A program made the translations under genes and the position numbers. Of a DNA stretch of 64,000 nt, positions 25,511 to 33,832 are shown piece by piece. Source of the stretch: Solirubrobacter soli DSM 22325 (GTDB taxonomy: Bacteria; Actinomycetota; Thermoleophilia; Solirubrobacterales; Solirubrobacteraceae); contig NZ_KE384073.1 in NCBI RefSeq assembly GCF_000423665.1, forward strand, positions 307,220 through 371,219, written 5' to 3'. Position 1 is the stretch's first letter. Every line of letters begins with the position of its first letter. Below the pieces are notes generated by a model. That model worked only from the letters and a program-made list of their open reading frames with translations. It ran no database searches and had not been told where the DNA came from.

Positions 25511-25592
25511 AGTCCCTTCCCTCCGATTCGGGTACCGGGGGACCGTATAGGCGGAGTCGGATTGGTGTGACGATCCGCTACACATCAGGGCA

Positions 25593-26492
25593 ATGGCGCA
25601 CGCGATCGAGGTCTCTGGGCTGACGAAACGGTTCGGAGAGGTGCTGGCCGTGGACAATCTGTCGTTCACGGCAGACGAGGGCCGAGTGGTCGGATTTCTC
25701 GGACCGAACGGAGCGGGGAAGACGACGACCCTGCGGATGCTGCTCGGGCTGGTGAATCCGACGGCGGGCAGCGCGACGGTGCAGGGGACGAACTACGTCG
25801 AGCTCAGCGACCCGGTGCACACGGTGGGCGCGGTGCTGGACGGCGGGATGCTGCATCCGGGGCGCAGCGGCCGGAACCACCTGCGCGCGCTCGCACGCGC
25901 GGCAAAGGTCCCCGACCAGCGGGTGGACGAACTGCTGCAACTCGTGGCGCTCTCCGACGCGGCCAACCGACGGGCGGGTGGGTACTCGCTCGGCATGCGC
26001 CAGCGGCTCGGCCTGGCGGCGGCGCTGTTGGGCGACCCGAAGGTGCTGATCCTCGACGAACCGGCCAACGGCCTGGACCCGCAGGGGATCCGGTGGCTGC
26101 GGGACTTCCTGAGGACCCTCGCCAAAGAGGGACGGGCGATCCTCGTCTCCAGCCACGTGCTCGCCGAGGTCTCGCAGACCGCGGATGACGTGGTGGTGAT
26201 CAACCACGGCAAGTCGATCGCGCAGGCGCCGCTCAATGAGCTCATGTCGCGCAGCGGCGGCGGGATGAAGGTCGCCGGCCCGGACGTGCGCAAGCTCGGC
26301 GACATCCTCTTCCAGCAGGGCGCGGACGTCACCGGCGACAGCGCCGAGATCCTCGTCCGCGACCGAACGGGGGAGCAGATCGGCCGCGTGGTCGCCGAGC
26401 ACCAACTCGTGATCGCGGAGCTGACGCCGGTCGGGTCCAGCCTCGAAGAGGTCTATCTCGAGCTCACCGGATCGACCGGAGGACCGTCATGA
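25593..26492 (+). CDS. ABC-2 type exporter, ATP-binding protein
   Basis: 299 residues. Walker A GPNGAGKTTTL (about 38-48), Q-loop region, signature YSLGMRQRLGLAAALL, Walker B VLILDEPANGLDP and the H-loop histidine in LVSSHVLAEV. The C-terminal 80 residues are the extra domain of drug/antibiotic or lantibiotic exporter ATPases (CcmA/NatA-like). It overlaps the permease gene by ATGA, so the two are coupled. Substrate unknown. It is divergent from the collagen-like gene 82 bases away. Confidence 0.92.
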   Translation: MAHAIEVSGLTKRFGEVLAVDNLSFTADEGRVVGFLGPNGAGKTTTLRMLLGLVNPTAGSATVQGTNYVELSDPVHTVGAVLDGGMLHPGRSGRNHLRALARAAKVPDQRVDELLQLVALSDAANRRAGGYSLGMRQRLGLAAALLGDPKVLILDEPANGLDPQGIRWLRDFLRTLAKEGRAILVSSHVLAEVSQTADDVVVINHGKSIAQAPLNELMSRSGGGMKVAGPDVRKLGDILFQQGADVTGDSAEILVRDRTGEQIGRVVAEHQLVIAELTPVGSSLEEVYLELTGSTGGPS

Positions 26493-27217
26493 TCGCCGCG
26501 GAGATCTTCAAGCTGCGCACGACGCGCACGTTCTATGGGCTCGTCGGCGCCTCGCTGGGCCTGGTGCTGGTGATCGTGATCCTGGTCACCGCGCTCGTGA
26601 ACTTCAGCCCGTCCGACAAGCCGCTGGAGGACATGCTCAACGTGGCCGGGTTCGTCCAGCCGTTCGCGCTGGTGCTCGGCATCCTGGCCGTCACCAGCGA
26701 GTTCCGCCACGGAACGATCACGCCGAGCCTGCTGGTCACGCCGGACCGGGTGAAGCTCACGCTCGCAAAGCTCGTGGCGACGCTGCTGATCTGTCTCGCG
26801 CTCGGGCTGGTGACGGTCGTGCTGGTGGTCGGGATCGTGAAGGGGATCGGCTCCGCGCGCGACCTCGACACGTCCGGGGACGTCGGGTCGAAGGTCATCG
26901 GCGCGACGCTCGCGGTCGGGCTGTGGGGCGCGCTCGGCGTCGGGCTCGGCGCGCTCGTGCGCAACCAGGTGGGCGCGATCGTCGGTTCGCTGGTCTACAT
27001 CTTCGTGCTCGAGAACCTGCTCCAGATCATCCCGAAGTTCGGCGACCAGCTCGCCAAGTACGGTCTCGGCGGCGTGTCGGGCGCGCTGTTCGGCGTCGAC
27101 TCCGACAGCGGCGACATGCTCGGCCAGGTGCCAGGCGGTCTGCTGTTCGCGGGGTACGTCCTGGTCTTCCTGATCGCCGGCATCGCGCTGATGCGCGAAC
27201 GGGACATCACCGCGTAG
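26489..27217 (+). CDS. ABC-2 type exporter, permease
   Basis: 242 residues with six hydrophobic segments, e.g. FYGLVGASLGLVLVIVILVT, LATLLICLALGLVTVVLVVG, VIGATLAVGLWGALGVGLGA and LLFAGYVLVFLIAGIALM. EFRHGTITPSLLVTPDR between helices 2 and 3 is the usual ABC-2 permease cytoplasmic loop. It forms the membrane half of the exporter with the 25593 ATPase. The next gene starts at the base after its stop. Confidence 0.88.
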   Translation: MIAAEIFKLRTTRTFYGLVGASLGLVLVIVILVTALVNFSPSDKPLEDMLNVAGFVQPFALVLGILAVTSEFRHGTITPSLLVTPDRVKLTLAKLVATLLICLALGLVTVVLVVGIVKGIGSARDLDTSGDVGSKVIGATLAVGLWGALGVGLGALVRNQVGAIVGSLVYIFVLENLLQIIPKFGDQLAKYGLGGVSGALFGVDSDSGDMLGQVPGGLLFAGYVLVFLIAGIALMRERDITA

Positions 27218-28087
27218 ATGCGCCTGCGCGCCGCCACCCACGAGGACGCCCGGGCGGCGACGGAGCTCTTCATCGCGGGCGACGTCGAGGAGGTCGGCGA
27301 GGTGGACTACAGCCTCGGCGACCTCCGGGACGAGTGGGGTGAGCTCGACCTGGCCGAGGACACCCTGATCGTCGAGGACGACGAGGGCACGATCGTCGGG
27401 GCGGCCCACTTCCGCGGCGGCGACCTGTTCGGCCAGGTCGACCCGACCCGCAACGGCGAGGGCTTCGGCACCGCGATCCTCACTTGGGCGCACGCGCGCG
27501 CGACCCGACGCGGCGCCACGAAGATCCGCCAGGGCGTGGGGGACCGCGGCCACGCGAGCCGCGCGCTGCTCGAGGCCCACGGCTACACCAAGGTCCGCAG
27601 CTTCTGGCGGATGGAACGCGACACCGTCCCGGGGGAGACCGCCGACGAGCACGGTCTGCGCGCCGCGCAACCCGCCGACGGGGAGCGGCTGCACGCGATC
27701 GCCAATCTGGCCTTCGCCCGCGACGACACGTACGAGCCCAAGACACTGGACGCGTGGATGCGCAGCGAGTTCCACGGCCACGACGTCGACCATGCGCTCA
27801 CCCGCGTGGCCGTCGAGCGCGACGCGCCCATCGGCTTCGCGCTCGCGCGCCGGTGGGAACACGACACGATCTACATCCCGCTGTTGGCCGTGCATCCGGA
27901 CGCGCAGGGCCGGGGGGTCGGCACGCGGCTGCTGTGCGCGGTGTTCGCCGCGAGCGCGGCCGCCGGCCAGCGCCAGGTCCGCCTGAATGTCGCCTCCGAC
28001 AACCCGAACGCGGTCAAGCTCTACGAGCGGGTGGGGATGCGGCAGGCGTGGCGCGTCGACGACTACCAGAAAGCGCTGCCAGACTAG
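27218..28087 (+). CDS. GNAT acetyltransferase with two GNAT domains
   Basis: 289 residues starting directly after the permease stop. The N-terminal half (1-135) is a degenerate GNAT fold (LIVEDDEGTIVGAAHFRG; NGEGFGTAILTWAHARATRR). The C-terminal half (about 145-289) has the acetyl-CoA pyrophosphate loop HPDAQGRGVGTRLLCAVF and the NPNAVKLYERVGM end. Tandem-GNAT proteins include mycothiol synthase MshD, but I see no feature that proves that role here. Substrate unknown. Coupled to the exporter genes. Confidence 0.85.
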   Translation: MRLRAATHEDARAATELFIAGDVEEVGEVDYSLGDLRDEWGELDLAEDTLIVEDDEGTIVGAAHFRGGDLFGQVDPTRNGEGFGTAILTWAHARATRRGATKIRQGVGDRGHASRALLEAHGYTKVRSFWRMERDTVPGETADEHGLRAAQPADGERLHAIANLAFARDDTYEPKTLDAWMRSEFHGHDVDHALTRVAVERDAPIGFALARRWEHDTIYIPLLAVHPDAQGRGVGTRLLCAVFAASAAAGQRQVRLNVASDNPNAVKLYERVGMRQAWRVDDYQKALPD

Positions 28088-28095
28088 GTCATCCA

Positions 28096-29043
28096 ATGGG
28101 CTCCATCCCGATCAACATTGCCGACCACGTCGGCCGCACGCCGATGGTCCAGTTCGCCCGCCTCGCGCCCGAAGGCGGCGCCGAGGTCTTCGGCAAGCTC
28201 GAGATGTTCAACCCCGGCGGGTCGGTCAAGGACCGGATCGGCGTGGCGATGATCGAGGCCGCGGAGAAGGAGGGCCGGATCGAGCCGGGCCGCACCACGG
28301 TCGTCGAGGCGACGAGCGGCAACACCGGCATCGCGCTCGCCTTCGTGTGCGCGGCCAAGGGCTACGAGCTGATCCTCACGCTCCCGCAGGGCATGAGCCG
28401 CGAGCGCGAGGGGCTGCTGCGCCTGTACGGCGCGCAGGTGCACATCACCGAGTCGATGGGTGGGATGAACGAGGCGGTCGCCGCGGCGCGTGCGATGGCC
28501 CGTGAGAACGACGTCTTCCTGCCCGACCAGTTCTCGAACCCGGCCAACCCGGAGGTCCATCGCCGCACGACCGGCCCGGAGCTGTGGGAGGCGCTCGACG
28601 GCGACGTCGACTACCTCGTGGCGGGCGTCGGGACCGGCGGGACGATCACCGGCGCCGGCTCGTTCCTGAAGGAGCAGAACAAGGACATCCAGGTCGTCGC
28701 GGTCGAGCCGGCGACGTCGGCGGTCCTGTCGGGGAGGCGGCCCGGCCCGCACAAGATCCAGGGGATCGGCGCGGGGTTCATCCCGCCCGTGCTCCAGCGC
28801 GACCTGCTCGACGAGATCATCGCGGTCGACGACGAGGACGCGATCGAGGCCGCCCGCCTCGCCGCGCGCCGTGAAGGCGTGCTGTGCGGGATCTCGTGCG
28901 GCGCGGCGCTGCACGCGGCGTTGGAGATCGCCGCCCGGCCCGAGGCGAAGGGCAAGCGGATCGCCGTGATCCTGCCCGACTCGGGCGAGCGCTACGTCTC
29001 CACGCCGTTCTTCGCCCCGGAACCGACGCCGGTTTCAGCATGA
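28096..29043 (+). CDS. cysK: cysteine synthase (O-acetylserine sulfhydrylase)
   Basis: 315 residues. It replaces the acetyl group of O-acetylserine with sulfide using PLP. Schiff-base lysine in NPGGSVKDRIG, substrate loop TSGNTGIA, PLP-phosphate loop GVGTGGTITGAG, and KIQGIGAGFIP typical of CysK rather than cystathionine synthase. The C-terminal ILPDSGERYVST is also canonical. The partner serine acetyltransferase (cysE) lies 2.6 kb downstream on the same strand, so both enzymes of cysteine synthesis are present. The start is ATG at 28096; the longer open frame upstream overlaps the GNAT gene. Confidence 0.95.
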   Translation: MGSIPINIADHVGRTPMVQFARLAPEGGAEVFGKLEMFNPGGSVKDRIGVAMIEAAEKEGRIEPGRTTVVEATSGNTGIALAFVCAAKGYELILTLPQGMSREREGLLRLYGAQVHITESMGGMNEAVAAARAMARENDVFLPDQFSNPANPEVHRRTTGPELWEALDGDVDYLVAGVGTGGTITGAGSFLKEQNKDIQVVAVEPATSAVLSGRRPGPHKIQGIGAGFIPPVLQRDLLDEIIAVDDEDAIEAARLAARREGVLCGISCGAALHAALEIAARPEAKGKRIAVILPDSGERYVSTPFFAPEPTPVSA

Positions 29044-30089
29044 TCCGCGAGGTGGAAGGACCCGCCGGGGCGCCGTGGGAACGGCCGCTGCACGGCACGC
29101 TCGACCGCCTGGTGATCGAGTCGGAGGCGCTCGCGGGGAACCCGCTGGGTGACCCGAGCCGCCGGCCGCTGTACGTCTACCGCCCGCCCGGCGTCGAGCA
29201 CGACCACCCGAAGGCGCTGCCGAGCGTCTACGTGATCCAGGGCTTCACCGGGCAGCTCGACATGTGGTTCATGCGCCAGCCGTTCGAGCCGACGATGATC
29301 GAGCGCGTGGACGCGATGTTCACCGGCGGCGGCTGCCCCGACGCGATCGTCGTCTTCGTCGATGCCTGGACGTCCTACGGCGGCTCGCAGTTCATCAACT
29401 CGACGGGCACCGGCCGCTACATGGACTACCTCACCGACGAGGTGGTCGAGTTCATCGACACCACGTACCCGACGCTCGCCGACCGCGACCACCGCGGCCT
29501 GACGGGCAAGTCCAGCGGCGGCTACGGCGCGATGGTCGTGCCGATGCTGCGCCCCGACGTCTTCGGCGCGCTCGCCAGCCACGCCGGCGACGCGCTCTTC
29601 GAGGCGTGCTACGTCCCTGAGTTCCCGCGCGTGGCGAGAGCGTTGCGCGATCACTTCGACGGCGACTGGGACGTCTTCTTCGCCGCCGCGCGCTCCACCG
29701 ATCCGCCCAGGAACGAGTGGATGGACCTGATCGAGGCCTACGGCTACGCCGCCTGTTACTCGCCTGATCCGCTGAACCCGGGCAAGGCGCTGCTGCCGTT
29801 CGACGCCCACGGCCGGCTGGTCGAGGATGTCTGGCAGCAGTGGCTCGCGTGGGACCCGGTGCGGCTGGCGCCCGCCCACGCCGACGCGCTGCGCTCGATG
29901 CGCCGCATCTACCTCGACGCGGGCAAGAGCGACGAGTACTTCCTCGACCTCGGCGCGCAGGCCTTCGCGGCCGAGCTCGACAAGCTCCACGTCCCCCACA
30001 CGATCGAGCTCTTCGAGGGCACCCACGCCCGCCTGACCTACCGGTACCCCGGCGCGATCCGCGAGCTGGTGCTGGCTATCGCCCCGTGA
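29040..30089 (+). CDS. putative esterase (alpha/beta hydrolase, esterase D-like)
   Basis: 349 residues, ATG overlapping the cysK stop (ATGA). PLYVYRPPG and SVYVIQGFTGQLDMWF begin the fold. The nucleophile serine sits in LTGKSSGGYGAM (G-x-S-x-G), with a later Asp region and the catalytic His probably in ELFEGTHARLTY. This matches the PF00756-type esterases (antigen 85/esterase D relatives). No signal peptide, so cytoplasmic. Coupling to cysK suggests a metabolic hydrolase such as S-formylglutathione-like, but its substrate is unknown. Confidence 0.8.
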   Translation: MIREVEGPAGAPWERPLHGTLDRLVIESEALAGNPLGDPSRRPLYVYRPPGVEHDHPKALPSVYVIQGFTGQLDMWFMRQPFEPTMIERVDAMFTGGGCPDAIVVFVDAWTSYGGSQFINSTGTGRYMDYLTDEVVEFIDTTYPTLADRDHRGLTGKSSGGYGAMVVPMLRPDVFGALASHAGDALFEACYVPEFPRVARALRDHFDGDWDVFFAAARSTDPPRNEWMDLIEAYGYAACYSPDPLNPGKALLPFDAHGRLVEDVWQQWLAWDPVRLAPAHADALRSMRRIYLDAGKSDEYFLDLGAQAFAAELDKLHVPHTIELFEGTHARLTYRYPGAIRELVLAIAP

Positions 30090-30618
30090 GCGGCACGGCG
30101 TCTTCGCGCGCCCAGCTCTCGACCGCCGGCCACGCTCCGTAGCCGGCGTCCGGGTTGATGTGGCCCTGGCCGGGAAGCACGTCCGTCGGCCCGCTGTAGA
30201 GGTTCGCCGCGCCCTCCGGGCAGTACGGGTCGTTGTCGGAGCAGACCAGCCGCGCGTTGCCGAGCAGCTCGACCCGCGGCACCGGGAAGAACCCGGCGAG
30301 CTCCTCCGGGACGCCCGCCAGCGACGGCGGCGCGACCAGCAGCACCCGCTCGGCCGGGTGGCCCCCGGCGGCGACGTGGTGCAGCCAGAGGATGCAGGCG
30401 AGCGAGTGGCAGATGACGATCGGTGGCTCGCCGATCGCCCCCAGCTCCGCGTCGAGCGCGTCCAGCCAGGCCCGCAGCTGCGGGTGGTCGGCGTCGGGAA
30501 GATCGGGGTAGTGGACCGCGGCGTCACCGCTGCGCAGTCGTCCGGCCAGCCAGGTCTGCCAGTGCCCGGGGCCGGAACCTTGATAGCCGTGCAAGATCAG
30601 GTAACAAGGGCGCCTCAT
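30076..30618 (-). CDS. RBBP9/YdeN-family serine hydrolase
   Basis: 180 residues from the ATG at 30618. LILHGYQGSGPGHWQTWL, the nucleophile serine in IVICHSLACILWLHH and the C-terminal HINPDAGYGAWP (catalytic His) fit the RBBP9/YdeN alpha/beta hydrolases. Typical length is 180-200. Its 3' end overlaps the convergent esterase by 14 bases, and its start faces the tusA-like gene 22 bases away. Substrates of bacterial members are not well defined. Confidence 0.85.
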   Translation of the reverse strand: MRRPCYLILHGYQGSGPGHWQTWLAGRLRSGDAAVHYPDLPDADHPQLRAWLDALDAELGAIGEPPIVICHSLACILWLHHVAAGGHPAERVLLVAPPSLAGVPEELAGFFPVPRVELLGNARLVCSDNDPYCPEGAANLYSGPTDVLPGQGHINPDAGYGAWPAVESWAREDAVPLTGR

Positions 30619-30627
30619 GCCGGCCGC

Positions 30628-30633
30628 TACCGT
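30628..30633 (+). promoter_or_regulatory. -10-like box TACCGT, leaderless spacing
   Basis: TACCGT ends 7 bases before the ATG at 30641. No ribosome site lies between, in line with a leaderless transcript for the tusA-like gene. Confidence 0.4.
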
Positions 30634-30640
30634 ACCCGAG

Positions 30641-30847
30641 ATGGTCCACTCACTCGACGTCAGCGCCCTCCGCTGCCCGATGACATGGGTGCGCACCAAG
30701 CTGGAGCTCGAACGTCTCGAATCCGGTCAAACGCTTGACGTCAGGCTTCCGCCCGGCGAGGCGATGACGAACGTCCCGGCCTCGGCTCGCGAGGCCGGCC
30801 ACACCGTCGAACTCCGCGGCGACACCATCCGAATCACCCGCTCATGA
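30641..30847 (+). CDS. TusA-like sulfur-carrier protein with modified CPxP motif
   Basis: 68 residues. SLDVSALRCPMTWVRTKLEL has the TusA-fold N-terminus with the cysteine in C-P-M-T instead of the usual C-P-x-P. GQTLDVRLPPGEAMTNVPAS and GHTVELRGDTIRITRS complete the two-layer fold. TusA proteins carry persulfide sulfur on this cysteine. An ATG at 30617 would overlap the divergent gene start. The stop overlaps the thiF-like ATG, so translation is coupled. Not a MoaD/ThiS protein: there is no C-terminal Gly-Gly. Confidence 0.75.
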   Translation: MVHSLDVSALRCPMTWVRTKLELERLESGQTLDVRLPPGEAMTNVPASAREAGHTVELRGDTIRITRS

Positions 30848-31689
30848 GCTCGGGTTCCTCACGACGCGGCCTGTTCCGCGAGCTGGCCGCCGCCGCGGCG
30901 CGGGCCGCCATTCCCGACGAGCCCAAGGCACCGAAGCCCAAGCCGCCGCTGCTCAACGAGGGCGAGATGGAGCGCTACAGCCGCCAGCTGCTCCTGCCCG
31001 AGTGGACGGAGCTGTCGCAGATCGCGCTGCGTGACGCGAGCGTGCTCGTGGTCGGCGCCGGGGCGCTCGGCTCGCCGGTTGCGCTGTACCTGGCGGGCGC
31101 GGGCGTCGGGCGGCTCGGCATCGTCGACGACGACGACGTCGAGATCTCCAACCTGCACCGCCAGCCGCTGCACTTCACGCCCGACGTCGGCGAGCCGAAG
31201 GCCGAGTCCGCCGCCGCCAAGCTCCGGTTCCTGAACCCCGACATCGTCGTCGAGTCCTACCGGATGCGGGTCGACGAGACCAACGCCGCCGGGCTGATCG
31301 AGGGTCAGGACCTGGTCGTCGACTGCAGTGACACGTTCGCCACCCGCTACGCGATCAACAAGGCCTGCTGCGACCTCGGCATCGACCTGGTCGAGGGCGG
31401 CGCGGTGGGGTGGGCCGGTCTGGTGATGACGATCGTCCCCAAGCGCACCGCCTGCTATCGCTGCGCGTTCCCGACCGCGCCTGAGGGCTCGCTGACCTGC
31501 GCGCAGGCGGGCATCACGGGCCCCGTCGCGGGGGTGATCGGCTCGCTGCAGGCGCTCGAGGCGCTCAAGTTCCTGACCGGCGCGCAACCGCCGCTGGTCG
31601 ATGCCTTCCTCAACGTCGACCTGGCGACGATGGAGACGACGCGTGTCACCGTGACACGCAATCCCGATTGCCCGGACTGCGGCGAGTGA
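30844..31689 (+). CDS. E1-like adenylyltransferase (ThiF/MoeB/HesA family)
   Basis: 281 residues. After a 45-residue basic/proline-rich N-terminus, RYSRQLLLPEW starts the family fold. ATP site VLVVGAGALGSPVALYLAGAG, VDDDDVEISNLHRQ and DCSDTFATRYAIN are canonical. Zinc cysteines are in CYRCAFP and at the end in CPDCGE. The catalytic-cysteine region SLTCAQAGITGPVAGVIG is present. These enzymes adenylate sulfur-carrier proteins. There is no rhodanese domain, unlike MoeZ/MoeBR. The gene overlaps the tusA-like gene upstream and cysE downstream. Confidence 0.88.
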   Translation: MSSGSSRRGLFRELAAAAARAAIPDEPKAPKPKPPLLNEGEMERYSRQLLLPEWTELSQIALRDASVLVVGAGALGSPVALYLAGAGVGRLGIVDDDDVEISNLHRQPLHFTPDVGEPKAESAAAKLRFLNPDIVVESYRMRVDETNAAGLIEGQDLVVDCSDTFATRYAINKACCDLGIDLVEGGAVGWAGLVMTIVPKRTACYRCAFPTAPEGSLTCAQAGITGPVAGVIGSLQALEALKFLTGAQPPLVDAFLNVDLATMETTRVTVTRNPDCPDCGE

Positions 31690-32408
31690 CGAGCACACTG
31701 CGCAAGCTGCGGCTGGACATCGCCTCGGTGCGCGAGCGCGATCCCGCCGCCGAAGGCGTCTCGACGTTCGGCATCCTCACCGCCTACCCCGGCCTGCACG
31801 CGCTGCTCGCCTACCGCGTCGCGCACGCGTTGGACGCCGCGAACGTCCCGTTCCTCCCGCGCGCGATCTCCTACGTCTCGCGCGCGCTGACCGGGATCGA
31901 GATCCACCCGCGCGCGCTGATCGGCGACGGGCTGTTCATCGACCACGGGATGGGCGTCGTGATCGGGGAGACGGCCGAGATCGGCGCCAACGTGACGATG
32001 TACCAGGGCGTGACGCTCGGCGGCACCGGCTTCGAGACCGGCAAGCGCCATCCCACGGTGCAGGACAACGTCACGATCGGCTCGGGCGCGAAGCTGCTGG
32101 GTCCGATCACGATCGGCCACGGCGCCAAGATCGGCGCCAACACGGTCGTCATCCACGAGGTTCCGCCGAACTCGACCGTGGTCGGCAATCCGGGACATCC
32201 GGTGCGGATCGAAGGCCGCAAGCCGGAGGGCCCGGACGCCGACTGGGTGCACCTGCCCGACCCGATCGCGGATGCCTTGAAGCAGATGGCGACCCGGATC
32301 GCGGCGCTGGAGCGCGAGGTCGCGATGCTGCGCGGCGAGGAGCCCGGCGCACCCGCCGAGGTGGTTCCACTGCGCCCCGCGCGTGGCCCGAGCCCCGCGG
32401 GCGGGTAG
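31686..32408 (+). CDS. cysE: serine O-acetyltransferase
   Basis: 240 residues from GTG at 31686, overlapping the E1-like stop (GTGA). N-terminal helical part (about 1-60: TFGILTAYPGLHALLAYRVA). The left-handed beta-helix follows with hexapeptide repeats: IHPRALIGDGLFIDHGMGVV, then IGETAEIGANVTMYQGVTLG and KIGANTVVI. It acetylates serine with acetyl-CoA to supply CysK. The C-terminal 50 residues form a helical, charged extension (MATRIAALEREVAMLRG). The shorter N-terminal domain is typical of actinobacterial and Bacillus enzymes. Confidence 0.93.
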   Translation: MTSTLRKLRLDIASVRERDPAAEGVSTFGILTAYPGLHALLAYRVAHALDAANVPFLPRAISYVSRALTGIEIHPRALIGDGLFIDHGMGVVIGETAEIGANVTMYQGVTLGGTGFETGKRHPTVQDNVTIGSGAKLLGPITIGHGAKIGANTVVIHEVPPNSTVVGNPGHPVRIEGRKPEGPDADWVHLPDPIADALKQMATRIAALEREVAMLRGEEPGAPAEVVPLRPARGPSPAGG

Positions 32409-32411
32409 CCT
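32406..32411 (+). promoter_or_regulatory. -10-like box TAGCCT, leaderless spacing
   Basis: TAGCCT overlaps the cysE stop and ends 8 bases before the GTG at 32420, possibly giving the next gene its own leaderless transcript. Confidence 0.35.
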
Positions 32412-32419
32412 GGGGCCTC

Positions 32420-32845
32420 GTGCCCTCCTTCTCTCATTCAGTTGAGCTCTCCCAGCCGCCTGAGGCCGTCTTCCCGTGGCTGCTCGAAGAGGACAAGGTC
32501 CCGCAATGGACCAGCGACCTGCAGAGCTACTCGGTCGAAGGCCAGCTCGGTCAGGGCGCCCAGGTGCGCCAGAGCCTGAACCTGGCCGGCGGCCTGCGGG
32601 TGACGATGGAGATCGTCCGCTACGACCCGCCGCGCGGCGCCGAGACGCGCTTCGAGACCAACGGCGTGAAGGTGACCAGCGCCTACGTGCTCGAGGCCAA
32701 TGGCGTCGGCACCCGGCTCACGCAGACGCTCGAGGCCAAGGCGAGCGGGCTGACCGGGCGGATGCTGATCCCGGTCGTCCAAGGCCGCCTCGAGCAGAAG
32801 CTGACCGCCGACCTCGAGCGCCTGCGCGGGGTCTTGGAAGGCTGA
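32420..32845 (+). CDS. SRPBCC-family protein
   Basis: 141 residues from GTG. SHSVELSQPPEAVFPWLLEEDKV and VPQWTSDLQSYSVEG, then ADLERLRGVLE at the end, give the START-like helix-grip fold: N-terminal strand, the W-x-D region and the long C-terminal helix. Members bind hydrophobic ligands or act as cyclases and hydrolases; nothing shows which. The full-length version contrasts with the broken SRPBCC remnant at 19401. It precedes the 32848 membrane protein by 2 bases. Confidence 0.78.
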   Translation: MPSFSHSVELSQPPEAVFPWLLEEDKVPQWTSDLQSYSVEGQLGQGAQVRQSLNLAGGLRVTMEIVRYDPPRGAETRFETNGVKVTSAYVLEANGVGTRLTQTLEAKASGLTGRMLIPVVQGRLEQKLTADLERLRGVLEG

Positions 32846-32847
32846 CG

Positions 32848-33657
32848 ATGCGCGCGCTCGCCGTCCTGCTCTTCGCCCTGCTCGCGCTCGCCGCTCCCGC
32901 GCGCGCCGACGTCAAGAGCGCGGCCGACGCGCTCGCCGGCGACCCGGTCTACGTCGACCCGAGCGCGGAGCTGGCCGACCAGGTCGACGCCGACGCGCTG
33001 CGGGCGCGGATCAAGTCCGCGGGCGCCGCGCCGCTGTACATCGCGGTGCTGCCGGCGAGCGATCAGACCGGCAGCGCGGGCCGGACGCTGATCGCGCTGC
33101 GCCAGGCGACCGGGCGCAAGGGCACCTACGCGCTGGCGGTCGGCAACGACTTCCGCACCCTCGGCGATGGCTTCAACGCCGCCGCCGCGGGCCAGACCGC
33201 GCGCAGCGCCCACCCGAACGACCTCCAAGCGACCCTGGAGCAGTTCATCGACGCGGCCGGCAAGGCGCAAGACGACGCGGGCGCGGGCGGGAGCGGTGCC
33301 GGGGCGCTGATCGCCGTCGTGCTGCTGCTCGTCGTGGTCGGCGGCGGCGCGGCGCTGGTCATCAGCCGCAGACGAGCCCGCGGCGAGGGCGGGGAGGACG
33401 GCGTGTCCGAGGTCGGCCACATCGAACAGAACGACGAGTTCGTCCGGCTCGGCGACAGCATCCGCGCGCTCGAGCTCGACGTCACCCTCGGCGATCCGAA
33501 CCCCGCCGCCAAGGCCGACTACGACCGCGCCGTCGAGGCCTACGCCCGCGCCAACGAGTACAACGCCAAGGGCGCCACCACCGCCGCCGACCGGGCCCTC
33601 GACGAGGGCCTCGCCGCGATCGCCTCCGCGCGCGAACGGCTCGCCGGCCGCCGCTGA
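32848..33657 (+). CDS. membrane-anchored protein with TPM-like extracytoplasmic domain
   Basis: 269 residues. Signal peptide (MRALAVLLFALLALAAPARA), then an extracytoplasmic alpha/beta domain (about 22-140: PVYVDPSAELADQVDADALR; PLYIAVLPASDQTG; GTYALAVGNDFRTLGDGF) resembling the TPM/Psb32 fold of repair or quality-control proteins. One membrane helix follows (about 150-172: GALIAVVLLLVVVGGGAALV), then a cytoplasmic tail of about 95 residues with helices containing YDRAVEAYARANEY, a single TPR-like repeat. The gene is close to the SRPBCC gene. Exact role unknown. Confidence 0.65.
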   Translation: MRALAVLLFALLALAAPARADVKSAADALAGDPVYVDPSAELADQVDADALRARIKSAGAAPLYIAVLPASDQTGSAGRTLIALRQATGRKGTYALAVGNDFRTLGDGFNAAAAGQTARSAHPNDLQATLEQFIDAAGKAQDDAGAGGSGAGALIAVVLLLVVVGGGAALVISRRRARGEGGEDGVSEVGHIEQNDEFVRLGDSIRALELDVTLGDPNPAAKADYDRAVEAYARANEYNAKGATTAADRALDEGLAAIASARERLAGRR

Positions 33658-33676
33658 ATCTGTCAACGGTGCGCGA

Positions 33677-33703
33677 CGTTAGGTCCGTGCGCGCACCCTA
33701 ACG
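33677..33703. repeat. nested palindrome
   Basis: CGTTAGG (33677-33683) is inverted as CCTAACG (33697-33703), and the centre holds the perfect 10-base palindrome GTGCGCGCAC (33687-33696). It lies 20 bases after the 32848 gene stop and 130 bases before the next start. Could be an operator or a terminator stem. Confidence 0.45.
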
Positions 33704-33832
33704 CGGTGCTCATTAGCAAGGCCGGTTTCGACTTTTGTAGGCAGAGGCAGCGAAAGATCTTGGCCGGATCCGCGGCGTGAAAAGGGCACGCCCCGCCTCA
33801 TCTGACCTTCCGGCCGCACAAGGGAGGCACAC

